The translations under genes were made by a program, and so were the position numbers. A stretch of DNA of 64,000 nucleotides from the NCBI GenBank assembly GCA_002371265.1, contig DFGT01000024.1, forward strand, positions 124,001-188,000, given 5' to 3'. Positions within the stretch are counted from its first letter, which is position 1. Each line of letters starts with the position of its first letter. Below are positions 1-8,752 of the stretch, one piece after another. The notes under the pieces are model-generated. The model did not search any database. It was not told the DNA's origin and worked only from the letters and a program-made list of their open reading frames with translations. The DNA is from Bacteroidales bacterium UBA3743. Its GTDB lineage: Bacteria > Bacteroidota > Bacteroidia > Bacteroidales > Paludibacteraceae.

Positions 1-997
1 CTGCAACAACTCCAATAAGTCCGCCAAAGGCTCTGGCACTTTTCCATGTATTGCCATCATTATCAAATATAGAGAAACAATTTATAAAAGATCCTTTATT
101 GATTTTTCCACACAATCCACCAGAATTCACAACTTCAATCGAATTCGATGGTATAAGAATTCCATTAAAACCACAATTTTCAATCGTTCCTCCATTTTGT
201 TCTCCTACCAGGCCACCAACATACGAATTACCAGTCAGAGTCACATTATAAGCAAAACAGTTTTTTACATCTCCTGAATTCGAACCACAAAAAGATCCGA
301 CACTTTCTGCTCCATTTGTCGGTGTAAACGTACAATTTTTTACACTACAATTGATTATTGTAGATCCTGCATTATTGGCTGTGATCGCTCCAAACTGGAA
401 ATGACCAGTTCCATAAACTTTTGAATTATTGATGTGACAATTTGAAATATTCACATTTTCCGCAATACTGGTAATGAAAGAAATACCTGTTGGATTCATT
501 CCATTTTGGGTGCTCTGCATCTCTATCTCGAATCCATCAATATTCAAATTCTTTATCACAGATTCTTCTTTGCTTGCATTACCTACCTTTCCAAACATTG
601 AAATATAATACGTTTTCAAATTGACTGGATTCATCATCTTCTCTTTTTTTAGTGTCCAATTCGAAATCGTATTTCCTCCTCCATCATATTCACCTAAAAA
701 ATATGTCATAGTTGCAGGCACTCGCAACGCATTTCTATTCCAATTGAAACTTGATAGCGGCAATGGCGGACGTCCTGATTTACCGGACAATTCAGCCAAA
801 TCAATATCTTTTGTCTGTTTGACATATATATATTTACCCTGATTATTTGTGATTTGATCTCTAAGGTCAGGCAAATCTGATGGTTCGTCTATGATATAGG
901 GATCATTTTTCGTTCCTTTTCCAGTCAATGCAGCAAATGATGGTGTCAAAAAATTAAACATCATCAGCAACACTGCAATCATACGAAAAGAGTGCAT
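1..997 (-). CDS. Truncated exported GLUG-like surface protein
   Basis: An open frame runs from ATG at 997 off the left edge, so the C-terminus is missing (332 codons visible). The N-terminus is a clear signal peptide (Met-His-Ser-Phe-Arg, hydrophobic core, cleavage near PSFA). The rest is rich in Asn, Gly and Ser, with repeating units of the type GGLVGEQNGGTIENC and GGLCGKINKGSFINC. Such GLUG-like motifs occur in beta-solenoid adhesins and surface proteins. An in-frame ATG at 1030 is a possible alternative start but places a charged stretch before the signal peptide, so 997 is preferred. A minus-strand TAAATTTG at 1058-1065 could be its promoter. The specific function is unknown. Confidence 0.8.
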   Translation of the reverse strand, partial: MHSFRMIAVLLMMFNFLTPSFAALTGKGTKNDPYIIDEPSDLPDLRDQITNNQGKYIYVKQTKDIDLAELSGKSGRPPLPLSSFNWNRNALRVPATMTYFLGEYDGGGNTISNWTLKKEKMMNPVNLKTYYISMFGKVGNASKEESVIKNLNIDGFEIEMQSTQNGMNPTGISFITSIAENVNISNCHINNSKVYGTGHFQFGAITANNAGSTIINCSVKNCTFTPTNGAESVGSFCGSNSGDVKNCFAYNVTLTGNSYVGGLVGEQNGGTIENCGFNGILIPSNSIEVVNSGGLCGKINKGSFINCFSIFDNDGNTWKSARAFGGLIGVVA

Positions 998-1057
998 ATT
1001 AAGTCCTTTTATGTTAAGTTCCTTGTCCATATTCCTAAAGCGATTTACTTTAATACG

Positions 1058-1065
1058 CAAATTTA
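1058..1065 (-). promoter_or_regulatory. Possible -7 promoter element for the surface protein
   Basis: Minus-strand TAAATTTG matches the Bacteroidota -7 consensus TAnnTTTG. It lies about 60 bp upstream of the chosen start at 997. I found no TTTG -33 element at the right distance, so support is moderate. Confidence 0.4.
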
Positions 1066-1081
1066 AGATAAAAAACAAAAG

Positions 1082-1126
1082 TTATCAACATATATATAAT
1101 TAAAGTTATCAACGAATTTATCAACA
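1082..1126 (+). repeat. Three TTATCAACA-like 9-mers (DnaA-box-like)
   Basis: TTATCAACA occurs at 1082-1090 and 1118-1126, and TTATCAACG at 1106-1114, all in the same orientation in AT-rich DNA upstream of obg. Each differs from the DnaA box TTATCCACA by one base (two for the middle copy). This could be a DnaA-binding cluster, another operator, or a local duplication. Confidence 0.3.
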
Positions 1127-1216
1127 ATCGCATTTTTTTTCAACAATCAGGCTTAATGTTCAATCTATCACATATTTTATACTCGTTTATTTACACGGAA
1201 AAATGCAAAAAATTCT

Positions 1217-1224
1217 TAATTTTG
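1217..1224 (+). promoter_or_regulatory. Probable obg promoter -7 element
   Basis: TAATTTTG matches the Bacteroidota TAnnTTTG -7 element and lies 17 bp before the obg ATG, giving a very short leader. No clear -33 TTTG was found. Confidence 0.45.
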
Positions 1225-1241
1225 CACAAATTTGATACACT

Positions 1242-2534
1242 ATGGCAAACAGCAATTTCGTAGACTACGTAAAAATCCATATAAGAAGTGGTAGAGGCGG
1301 TGGTGGTTCGGCTCACCTTCACCGTGAAAAATTCACTCCCAAGGGTGGTCCTGATGGTGGAGACGGCGGACGTGGCGGACATATCATCATCCGTGCCAGC
1401 AAAGACTATTGGACTTTGCTGCATCTGAAATACGACCGCCATATTTTCGCAGGCAACGGAATGAGCGGAAGCCATAGCAGAAGTTTTGGTGCCGACGGTG
1501 CTGATAAAGTGATCGAGGTACCTTGTGGTACAGTGGTGTATGATGCGCAAACTGGAGAATACCTTATGGATGTCACTGAAGATGGCGAGCAGAAGATTCT
1601 TCTTAAAGGCGGACGCGGTGGCCTTGGAAACTGGCATTTCCGTTCAGCCACAAACCGTACTCCACGATTCGCACAAAGCGGTGAGCCCGGACAGGAGCGT
1701 ATTGTCATCCTTGAGCTGAAAGTATTGGCTGACGTCGGTCTGGTAGGAAAACCCAATGCAGGAAAAAGCACTTTGCTTTCATCTATTTCAGCCGCAAAGC
1801 CAAAGATTGCAGACTATCCCTTCACCACCCTTGTTCCAAACCTTGGTATCGTCGCCTACCGTGACGGAAAAAGTTTCTGTATGGCGGATATTCCAGGCAT
1901 CATCGAAGGAGCAAGTGAAGGTAAAGGTCTCGGATATCGTTTCTTGCGCCACATCGAAAGAAATGCGATTTTGTGTTTCTTGGTTCCCGTCGACACAAAT
2001 GATATCGTAGAAGAATACAATACTCTTTTGAAAGAGCTTGAAGCATATAATCCCGAACTGCTCGAGAAGCAACGTATTCTTTGCCTATCTAAGTCGGATA
2101 TGCTCGACGACGAATTGAAAGAATTGATTTCTGAACAGTTACCAAAAGACATCAAATATTGTTTCATATCATCTGTAGTCGGAACAGGTTTGACTCAGCT
2201 TAAGGATATGCTTTGGGAAATGATTCAAAACAACACTCATGAAGTGGAATCAATCACCCACCGTAATCTCGACGCAGATAAAATCCGCTATGATTTTGAC
2301 GACGACGATGATTTCAGCTACGTCGACGAAAGTCCTAACGACGACAATTATGACGAATATGAGTTTGATGAGGAGGTTTATGAAGATGTCATGAACGGCA
2401 AAATTCCATCTAAATTCAACGACGAAGAGGTTGATGATGAGGAAGAAGTTGTAGACTATGTGGAAGACGATGACGAAGAAGAGATTGTCGACTATATTGA
2501 AGAAGACGAGGAAGAGAACAAACAAAACAAATAA
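1242..2534 (+). CDS. obg: GTPase Obg/CgtA
   Basis: Obg is an essential GTPase that binds 50S ribosome precursors and links ribosome assembly to stress. The N-terminal Gly-rich Obg fold covers about residues 1-158, with GGPDGGDGGRGG and KGGRGGLGN segments. The G domain follows: G1 GKPNAGKST (169-177), G3 DIPG (216-219), G4 SKSD (283-286) and G5 SSV (310-312). The usual Asn of NKxD is Ser here; I believe substitutions at this position occur in other Bacteroidota Obg proteins. No OCT domain follows. Instead residues 351-426 are a strongly acidic Asp/Glu tail, so the length of 430 is near the family norm although the C-terminus differs. The lipoprotein gene starts 15 bp downstream. Confidence 0.97.
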   Translation: MANSNFVDYVKIHIRSGRGGGGSAHLHREKFTPKGGPDGGDGGRGGHIIIRASKDYWTLLHLKYDRHIFAGNGMSGSHSRSFGADGADKVIEVPCGTVVYDAQTGEYLMDVTEDGEQKILLKGGRGGLGNWHFRSATNRTPRFAQSGEPGQERIVILELKVLADVGLVGKPNAGKSTLLSSISAAKPKIADYPFTTLVPNLGIVAYRDGKSFCMADIPGIIEGASEGKGLGYRFLRHIERNAILCFLVPVDTNDIVEEYNTLLKELEAYNPELLEKQRILCLSKSDMLDDELKELISEQLPKDIKYCFISSVVGTGLTQLKDMLWEMIQNNTHEVESITHRNLDADKIRYDFDDDDDFSYVDESPNDDNYDEYEFDEEVYEDVMNGKIPSKFNDEEVDDEEEVVDYVEDDDEEEIVDYIEEDEEENKQNK

Positions 2535-2549
2535 TTAAACAACAAAAAC

Positions 2550-3158
2550 ATGAAAGCAATTAAAATCATAAGAAATATCGCAACTGCTTGTCTGTTAGTA
2601 TCTTTTGCAAGTTGCAACAACACATCAAAAGCTCCTGAGTCGAAAGCGGAGACAGAGGAAACGAGCAATTTGACTAAATTCGACGGTTTTGACATCTACG
2701 TTCCAGAAGGATACGAAGCGACAACATATCCTTTCCCTACAATTCCATTGGTTTTGGAGAAAGGAGATGTCATGATTGATGTGACAAAAGCTAACACACA
2801 GGAAGAATTCAAGACTTTCGCAGAAAATCTGCTTAATTCAGACAGTCAGGAGTATCCTGAATTCCGTCTCATTGAAATTTCAAAGCAGGAAGGAGTATAT
2901 GAATTCATGTTCTCTGCCAAAACAGATGAGGAAGAATTCACAAAGATTTCAAGAATTGTCGACGCAAAAGACGGTCTAGTCTACCGTGTCAACGGCGATA
3001 TCTTCCCAGAAAAGAAAGACTCGGTAATTGCCATTGTCCGCAGTTTCCGTCCTACTGATTTCAAGGTCAACACAAAGATTCTTGACAAAGTCAGCGAAAT
3101 TGCAGAACAAGAGTCTCAAAAAATAGAAAACGAAAGAAACGATTCAGCTGAACAATGA
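2550..3158 (+). CDS. Hypothetical lipoprotein
   Basis: This 202-residue protein has a lipoprotein signal peptide: basic N-terminus, hydrophobic core and lipobox SFASC with Cys22, then a Ser/Thr/Glu-rich spacer. The mature part is acidic and shows no motif I recognise. It lies 15 bp after obg, and its stop codon overlaps the next ATG (ATGA), so it is probably co-transcribed with both neighbours. Predicted location is the inner or outer membrane facing the periplasm. Confidence 0.85.
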   Translation: MKAIKIIRNIATACLLVSFASCNNTSKAPESKAETEETSNLTKFDGFDIYVPEGYEATTYPFPTIPLVLEKGDVMIDVTKANTQEEFKTFAENLLNSDSQEYPEFRLIEISKQEGVYEFMFSAKTDEEEFTKISRIVDAKDGLVYRVNGDIFPEKKDSVIAIVRSFRPTDFKVNTKILDKVSEIAEQESQKIENERNDSAEQ

Positions 3159-3799
3159 AAATAGAAGTTTTCGTTTTTAACCCTATTCAGGAAAACACTT
3201 ACGTAGTGATTGATGAGACTACAAATAAATGTGGCATCATTGATGCAGGTTGCCGCAGCAGAATGGAAAAAGTGAAACTGAAGAAGTTTATCGAGCAGAA
3301 TGGGCTCACTCCCGTCGCACTCCTTAACACACATCTTCACTTCGACCACATTTACGGCAACAAATTCATCCTTGAGACTTACGGACTAAAAACATACGCA
3401 AGCCCCAAAGATCAGTTTTTCATCGACACTTTCATCGATCAATTAAATATATTCCAAATGCCGGCCGACGAACAGGCTCCTGAAATCGGCACAAAAATCA
3501 AGGAAGGAGACGTGATTGAAATCGGCAGCATCAAACTGCAAGTGATTGAAACTCCGGGACATAGTGCAGGAAGTGTCTGTTTCTATGCTAAAGAGCAAAA
3601 CGTTTGCTTCACAGGCGACACTATCTTCAAACAGTCGGTCGGAAGAACAGACTTTCCTACTGGAAGCCAACGAGAAATCATGGAGAGCATCACCGGCAAA
3701 TTATTACGTTTGCCAGACGATACAATTCTATATCCAGGCCACGGAGAATCAACAGATGTAGCTTGGGAAAAATTAAACAATCCATATCTGGAATATTAA
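3155..3799 (+). CDS. MBL-fold metal hydrolase, glyoxalase II-like
   Basis: This 214-residue cytosolic protein has the full metallo-beta-lactamase signature: THLHFDH with H60, H62, D64 and H65, then H136 in ETPGHSAGS, D155 in FTGDTIF and H196 in YPGHGES. The family (GloB/YcbL type) hydrolyses thioesters such as S-lactoylglutathione; the real substrate here cannot be told from sequence. Its ATG overlaps the stop of the upstream lipoprotein gene, suggesting translational coupling, and menF begins one base after its stop codon. Confidence 0.92.
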   Translation: MKIEVFVFNPIQENTYVVIDETTNKCGIIDAGCRSRMEKVKLKKFIEQNGLTPVALLNTHLHFDHIYGNKFILETYGLKTYASPKDQFFIDTFIDQLNIFQMPADEQAPEIGTKIKEGDVIEIGSIKLQVIETPGHSAGSVCFYAKEQNVCFTGDTIFKQSVGRTDFPTGSQREIMESITGKLLRLPDDTILYPGHGESTDVAWEKLNNPYLEY

Positions 3800-3800
3800 A

Positions 3801-4865
3801 ATGTCTGAATTGGAAGATAAATGGAACGAAGTCATCCGTCGCGCAGAAACGACGGATGCTCTTTTTTGTATCTTCAAAACACGTGGCGGAAAGACGCAAT
3901 TCTTCGCATCAAACGAGTCACAACTAAGCAATTACACGCCAAACACAGATGGATTCATATTGTCGTCATTTGAAGAAAATGAATTGAAAATGATCCACAA
4001 CGACATCTCTTTTAATCTAGATTCTAAAGTTGACGTTGCTCATTTCGATGAATATATTAAACTACGTCAAAAACTTAATCCTACAGATGAAATAGATTCT
4101 TCCACATCCGAAAAAGCGTACGAACAGTCGTTCGACATTGTGATGCAAAAGTTGCAGACAAAAGAAGCGACAAAAATTGTATTGTCTGCCAGACAAAACA
4201 TAGAAACAAAGAAATCTGCTTTCGATATCTTTTCCAACATCGCATCCAAAGATAGTTACGAGTTTGCCTACCTACTTCACCAACCAAACGGAGAGACATG
4301 GATAGGCTGCACACCAGAGATTCTGCTTAAAAAAAGGGATGAATCATACTCCACTATTTCACTTGCAGGAACCATATCAAATGATGGCAAACAACAGTGG
4401 CATGAAAAAGAAATCCGTGAGCAACAGGTAGTAACCGACTATATAACAAAACGTTTGAATGAGGTAGATGCAAACATCTCCGTCGGCACGACATATTCAA
4501 AATCAGCTGGGATGATACAACATCTTTGCACAGACATCTCATTCACATCGTCGGAATCATTATCCTCACTAATCAAACTACTCCACCCCACTCCTGCAGT
4601 GTTGGGATACCCAACGTCGACTGCATTATCAGCCATAAAAACTGCAGAATCACATAAACGAGAACTTTATTCAGGAGTAGTTGGATTTCAATCTTCATCA
4701 AAAGGAGAAGCCGACATTTTTGTAAACCTACGTTGTGGAAAACTACACCAAAATTCAATCACATTATTTGCCGGTGGCGGAATTATGCCAGACAGCACAG
4801 AGGAAAATGAATGGAACGAAGTGCAGATGAAATTCAAATCGATAAGAAAATCATTTTTTGAATAA
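3801..4865 (+). CDS. menF: Isochorismate synthase
   Basis: Chorismate-binding enzyme of 354 residues, predicted to convert chorismate to isochorismate for menaquinone synthesis. Conserved features include the Lys-containing KIVLSARQ near residue 125, CTPEILL (170-176), LAGTISN (188-194), HPTPAVLG (262-269), the GGGIMPDS stretch (325-332) and the C-terminal Mg-binding ENEWNEVQMK (335-344). The length fits bacterial MenF/EntC-type enzymes. In many Bacteroidota menF is followed by menD and menB; here a spacer follows and no other men gene is present. Salicylate or other isochorismate-using pathways are less likely. Confidence 0.92.
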   Translation: MSELEDKWNEVIRRAETTDALFCIFKTRGGKTQFFASNESQLSNYTPNTDGFILSSFEENELKMIHNDISFNLDSKVDVAHFDEYIKLRQKLNPTDEIDSSTSEKAYEQSFDIVMQKLQTKEATKIVLSARQNIETKKSAFDIFSNIASKDSYEFAYLLHQPNGETWIGCTPEILLKKRDESYSTISLAGTISNDGKQQWHEKEIREQQVVTDYITKRLNEVDANISVGTTYSKSAGMIQHLCTDISFTSSESLSSLIKLLHPTPAVLGYPTSTALSAIKTAESHKRELYSGVVGFQSSSKGEADIFVNLRCGKLHQNSITLFAGGGIMPDSTEENEWNEVQMKFKSIRKSFFE

Positions 4866-5022
4866 ACACTTCCCTTCAAAAAGACACACAACACAAACAA
4901 CTTCCAAACAATCCATCATCAAAGCCGAACAATCTACGAATATTAATGCATAAATCTCTTAATTCTAAACAAATTTTCTGCATAAAAAATACAAAATATT
5001 TTTATCAAACGAAATAATTACA

Positions 5023-5030
5023 TATATTTG
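5023..5030 (+). promoter_or_regulatory. Distal candidate promoter
   Basis: TATATTTG matches TAnnTTTG. Use of this site would give a leader of about 200 nt for the gene at 5238. No good -33 box was seen. Confidence 0.35.
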
Positions 5031-5136
5031 CAAATCGAAAGCAAAATGTTTGTTTAGATTTTTAGAGTATATGATCATTACTTAAACATGATTGTTTGGA
5101 ATTAGTCCACATGATTTATCATATCTAAAACCAACT

Positions 5137-5144
5137 TAATTTTG
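5137..5144 (+). promoter_or_regulatory. Proximal candidate promoter
   Basis: TAATTTTG followed by C matches the -7 consensus and would start transcription near 5150, so the leader would contain the whole 5168-5219 hairpin. Confidence 0.45.
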
Positions 5145-5167
5145 CAAGCATATCCCAAAAGGACTAC

Positions 5168-5219
5168 GGAGAGTTCATTCTTTTGGCCTATGTTATTGTA
5201 CTATTGTTTGGAACTCTCC
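5168..5219 (+). promoter_or_regulatory. Leader inverted repeat
   Basis: GGAGAGTTC (5168-5176) and GAACTCTCC (5211-5219) form a perfect 9-bp stem around a 34-nt loop, ending 18 nt before the start codon at 5238. Position and perfection suggest a leader RNA structure or a spaced operator; no known riboswitch is recognised. Confidence 0.45.
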
Positions 5220-5237
5220 AAGAAAAAACTCTAAATT

Positions 5238-5945
5238 ATGTTTTCAAAACTATTAAAGATGGGAGCGTGTGCATCCCTAGTATTATCGTGTGCCGTTTCT
5301 AACGCAGAGACAATCGAAGACAACCTTTATCTAGATGGCAATTTAGTAGTCAAAGGTACATCAAATCACATTTACAACGGATTGACTGTTTTGACCGGAC
5401 AAACAACAGACGGAAGAATTGTATTTTCAGGCAACAGTAGTTCAGGAAAAATCTCATCTGAATTCTACCACAACTGGACAGGCTTAACATTCGAAGCGTT
5501 AAGATACAATTTCACAAAAGGAAATGTAGGTATCGGAATTGAAGACCCACAAGCAAAGCTACACGTTGACGGAGCAATCATCTGTACTGGTTCTTTGGAT
5601 GTGGCAGACGTTAACACAAACAGCATCAACTCTTCATCAATTCAGGCATCTCAGATCAAAGCCAACGACATTCGTATGGACATGAGCAATGTTGCCGACT
5701 ATGTATTTGCCGAGGATTACAATCTAAAGTCGTTGTCTGAGGTAGAGAACTACGTCAATGAGCACAAGCATCTTCCTGGCGTGCCATCAGCAGCAGAGAT
5801 GGAGGCAGAAGGAATCAGTGTATCACAGATGAGCAACATCCTATTGGAGAAGGTAGAGGAGCTTACACTACACATGATTCAGCTACAGAAGGAAAATGCA
5901 GCGTTGAAGCAAGAGATGGAGAACATGAAGAACAACTTAAAGTAA
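5238..5945 (+). CDS. Exported stalk/tail-fibre-like surface protein
   Basis: 235 residues with a signal peptide (cleavage near residue 23). The middle has the motif GNVGIGIEDPQAKLHVDG (95-112), typical of phage tail-fibre-like and Bacteroidota surface repeat proteins. It is followed by DYVFAEDYNLKSL (154-166) and HKHLPGVPSA (176-185), and then a heptad-rich coiled coil (about 200-235). This C-terminal arrangement resembles the trimerising intramolecular-chaperone region of fibre proteins but lacks an evident S74 catalytic site. The C25 peptidase gene starts 7 bp downstream, so the two are likely co-expressed and may act together at the cell surface. Confidence 0.8.
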   Translation: MFSKLLKMGACASLVLSCAVSNAETIEDNLYLDGNLVVKGTSNHIYNGLTVLTGQTTDGRIVFSGNSSSGKISSEFYHNWTGLTFEALRYNFTKGNVGIGIEDPQAKLHVDGAIICTGSLDVADVNTNSINSSSIQASQIKANDIRMDMSNVADYVFAEDYNLKSLSEVENYVNEHKHLPGVPSAAEMEAEGISVSQMSNILLEKVEELTLHMIQLQKENAALKQEMENMKNNLK

Positions 5946-5952
5946 TAAGGCT

Positions 5953-8679
5953 GTGAAAAAACTATTGTTAGGCCTATGCGTATTCATTTGTTCGGCATCT
6001 CTCGCACAAAGCAAGTATTTGTCGTTCAAAGACGGATATGTAAGCCAAAGGAAATTCAATAATCCACAAAAGACAATCACAAACGGTGATTCGTACATAG
6101 ATGTGGAATATACGTTTGATGGTGCATATATAAAACATATTTCTGAAGGAAATGACAACGGATACCTTCATCTATATATGGATGACGCGCATTATATTAC
6201 AGACGAAATCTTATTTAATGAATGTAGTCGTTTGCCATATTACAAAGATCTTATTGTATTAACAGAAAAAGCAGATGAATCTACTGTTAAAATAGAGATC
6301 TTAGAAGAAAATCATCAAGATTTCAAATGTCCTCTGAAAGATACTGACGAATCAATACTTTCTGACGCAAGTAATTATACTTACTTAAAAACAAATGGAG
6401 ACAGAAAAAACTTTTCTCCAGACACTCTCGCATATTGTGTTTCAAAAAGTACGTTCAGAACGGTTCCTACAGTCAGCATTAACACTTATCCTATTTCTTT
6501 CAATTCAACGACAAATACTTTAAGATGTTACTCTTCCATCAAATATCGTATAAAATTTGAAGAGAAAAAAGAATCTGCAGCTCAAATGTCGCTAATGGCA
6601 TTTGACCTGTTAGGAAGAGCATCGTCTAATCCTGAAATGTTGAAGAAATATGATAATTCTTTGCTTAAATCAGAGGCTTCATCAAAGGAATGTGACTATT
6701 TGATTGTTACTATAGACGCATACAAGGTCGCTGCAGAAAAAATGGCAAGTTGGAAGACAAGACTTGGTTACAAATGTCAAATTTTAAGCAAGCCAGAATG
6801 GAAAGCTTACTATCCTTACTTTGTAGCTGATTCAATCAAAGCCTTCTGTTCTAAACTGAAATACAAACCAGACTATCTTCTGATCATTGGTTCAAACAAT
6901 GATGTTCCTAGCACTTCCTTCCGAAATGTCAATAGGGTGTCAATGTTTAGCGAAACAAGCACAAGCTACAATAGCGACGCTCCACTGGCTAAATATGACG
7001 GGTCAAACACCAAACCATTTGACGATATGGCAAGGGGAAGAATTTCAGTATACTCTCCCAAAGAGGCTATTGCAGTCGTGGATAAAATAATATCATACGA
7101 AAGCACACCACCTGAAAACTCAAATTTCTACAACAATGCCCTATCAATCTCGTATTATGAATATATGGGCAGTCCGAAAAATCATGAATCAAAAACTTAT
7201 GATTTCGTTTCATCAGCAGAAGGCATGAGTATAGATTTGATGAGTTTAGGATATAATATTGATCGTCATTACATCACTTGCAAAGAAGGACAAAGGGATT
7301 ACAAAGAGAACGGTCAGCCACAATATTTTCTTAATGGAGACAAAATGCCTGATGGAATGTATATGGAAAATCCAAGTGGAAATGATTTCTGGGATAAAGA
7401 CCCTTCTCATATCACAGAATTATTAAACAATGGAAAATCAATCGTCATCTATGATGGTCATGGAAATGAAGGAGCATATAGTTTTAAAACTTATACTCAG
7501 GAAGAGGTAGCAAAATTAAAAAATAAGAATAAGACTCCGGTGTTCTTCAATTTTACTTGTAGCACAGGAGCATTCAACTACAAAGACAAAGATTCTCTAT
7601 GTTTCGCTGAATGTTTGCTTAACAAAACAGAAGGAGGTGCCGTTGGTGTATTCGGAAATTCATATCCAGCAGTACATTGCGAAAGTAAATTAATGGGATC
7701 TAGTACTCTTGAAACACTATTTAAAAATCAAGAGATTTCAATTGCTTCCGCTATTCTTCAGGCTTCATTTAAAACAGAATTAGATGAGACAAGAAGAATT
7801 GGCCATTATTTTGGTGACCCAAGTATGAGATTGTATACTGTGGTTCCAGCCAGCTTCAATCCGTTTATAAACAGAGGCAAAGACAATTCTATAACTGTCG
7901 ATTCACACGTAATAGGTTCAAAAATAACTGTTTGCAGCATCGATGACAATGGCAAATCATACTACAAGACATTCGATGCCTCAAATGAAACAAAAATTGT
8001 GTTTGAAAATGTCAACGTACCATGCTACATTACAATCACAAAAGCAAATTATGTACCTTACGTAACTGTATCGAAAACAGATTTGTATCTACAGAATATG
8101 ACATTGAATGGCTATCATGATATAGTCACTGAAAATATCACATCTGGAGAGAAAGTAACTGATCAAGTGAAAGAAGGAGCTTTCATTGTAGAAAGTGGTA
8201 CAACAAAATTGACGGCTTCTAAAAATTTATCACTAAAATCAGGAACCTCTATTAAATACGGAGCTTCATTGAGAGCAAGAAAAGGTGGATCAACTAATAA
8301 ATATCTTGGTGATGGAAAACCCCGTACTTCCGAGATTCCTCTATGCTTCAATTCTTTGTCTGAGAGATTCTCAACAAATAGCATATACAACTATCAAGGA
8401 AATGAAGGTGTTGTCACTACTAATTCCGACAATTCATCAGATATCAATTCTGTAAACATCTATCCTAACCCAACTTCAGGACGTATAAATGTCGCTGTTA
8501 ACAACGACAATAATATCAATGAGGTTGTTGTTTTGGATATAACAGGAAATGTTTTGATGTCGGAATCAGTAAACGCCAACAATGTTTCTCTTGATCTCTC
8601 TTCGTTTGCAAAGGGATTGTATCTAGTGAAAGTTATCACTGCCGAAGATTCTTTTGTAAAGAAGGTTGTACTTAAGTAA
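5953..8679 (+). CDS. Gingipain-family (C25) peptidase with T9SS sorting domain
   Basis: 908 residues starting at GTG, with a signal peptide (cleavage near residue 19). The catalytic region resembles peptidase family C25: His503 in IVIYDGHGN and Cys536 in FFNFTCSTGAF form the predicted Cys/His dyad, preceded by the characteristic DYLIVTIDAYKVAAEKMASW segment (248-267). The last ~75 residues contain VNIYPNPTSGRINV and end KGLYLVKVITAEDSFVKKVVLK-like, the type A C-terminal domain that directs outer-membrane transfer through T9SS. It is therefore predicted to be secreted and anchored at the surface. It follows the stalk-like gene by 7 bp. Substrate preference (Arg, Lys or other) cannot be judged. 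Confidence 0.92.
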   Translation: MKKLLLGLCVFICSASLAQSKYLSFKDGYVSQRKFNNPQKTITNGDSYIDVEYTFDGAYIKHISEGNDNGYLHLYMDDAHYITDEILFNECSRLPYYKDLIVLTEKADESTVKIEILEENHQDFKCPLKDTDESILSDASNYTYLKTNGDRKNFSPDTLAYCVSKSTFRTVPTVSINTYPISFNSTTNTLRCYSSIKYRIKFEEKKESAAQMSLMAFDLLGRASSNPEMLKKYDNSLLKSEASSKECDYLIVTIDAYKVAAEKMASWKTRLGYKCQILSKPEWKAYYPYFVADSIKAFCSKLKYKPDYLLIIGSNNDVPSTSFRNVNRVSMFSETSTSYNSDAPLAKYDGSNTKPFDDMARGRISVYSPKEAIAVVDKIISYESTPPENSNFYNNALSISYYEYMGSPKNHESKTYDFVSSAEGMSIDLMSLGYNIDRHYITCKEGQRDYKENGQPQYFLNGDKMPDGMYMENPSGNDFWDKDPSHITELLNNGKSIVIYDGHGNEGAYSFKTYTQEEVAKLKNKNKTPVFFNFTCSTGAFNYKDKDSLCFAECLLNKTEGGAVGVFGNSYPAVHCESKLMGSSTLETLFKNQEISIASAILQASFKTELDETRRIGHYFGDPSMRLYTVVPASFNPFINRGKDNSITVDSHVIGSKITVCSIDDNGKSYYKTFDASNETKIVFENVNVPCYITITKANYVPYVTVSKTDLYLQNMTLNGYHDIVTENITSGEKVTDQVKEGAFIVESGTTKLTASKNLSLKSGTSIKYGASLRARKGGSTNKYLGDGKPRTSEIPLCFNSLSERFSTNSIYNYQGNEGVVTTNSDNSSDINSVNIYPNPTSGRINVAVNNDNNINEVVVLDITGNVLMSESVNANNVSLDLSSFAKGLYLVKVITAEDSFVKKVVLK

Positions 8680-8700
8680 AATCAAATTACTTATTATAAA

Positions 8701-8734
8701 AAAACGTCTTCCCAAAAAAAGGAAGACGTTTTTT
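8701..8734. terminator. Bidirectional rho-independent terminator
   Basis: AAAACGTCTTCC (8701-8712) pairs perfectly with GGAAGACGTTTT (8721-8732), with T-runs on both strands. It sits between the convergent C25 peptidase and permease genes and can serve both. Confidence 0.92.
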
Positions 8735-8752
8735 GCTTAAACAATATTCATC

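Larger units (their letters stand above)
4866..5237. other. Intergenic region with promoters and a leader hairpin
   Basis: No coding potential was found in this 372-bp AT-rich spacer. It holds two candidate -7 elements on the plus strand (5023-5030 and 5137-5144) and a 9-bp inverted repeat just before the next gene (5168-5219). Confidence 0.6.
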
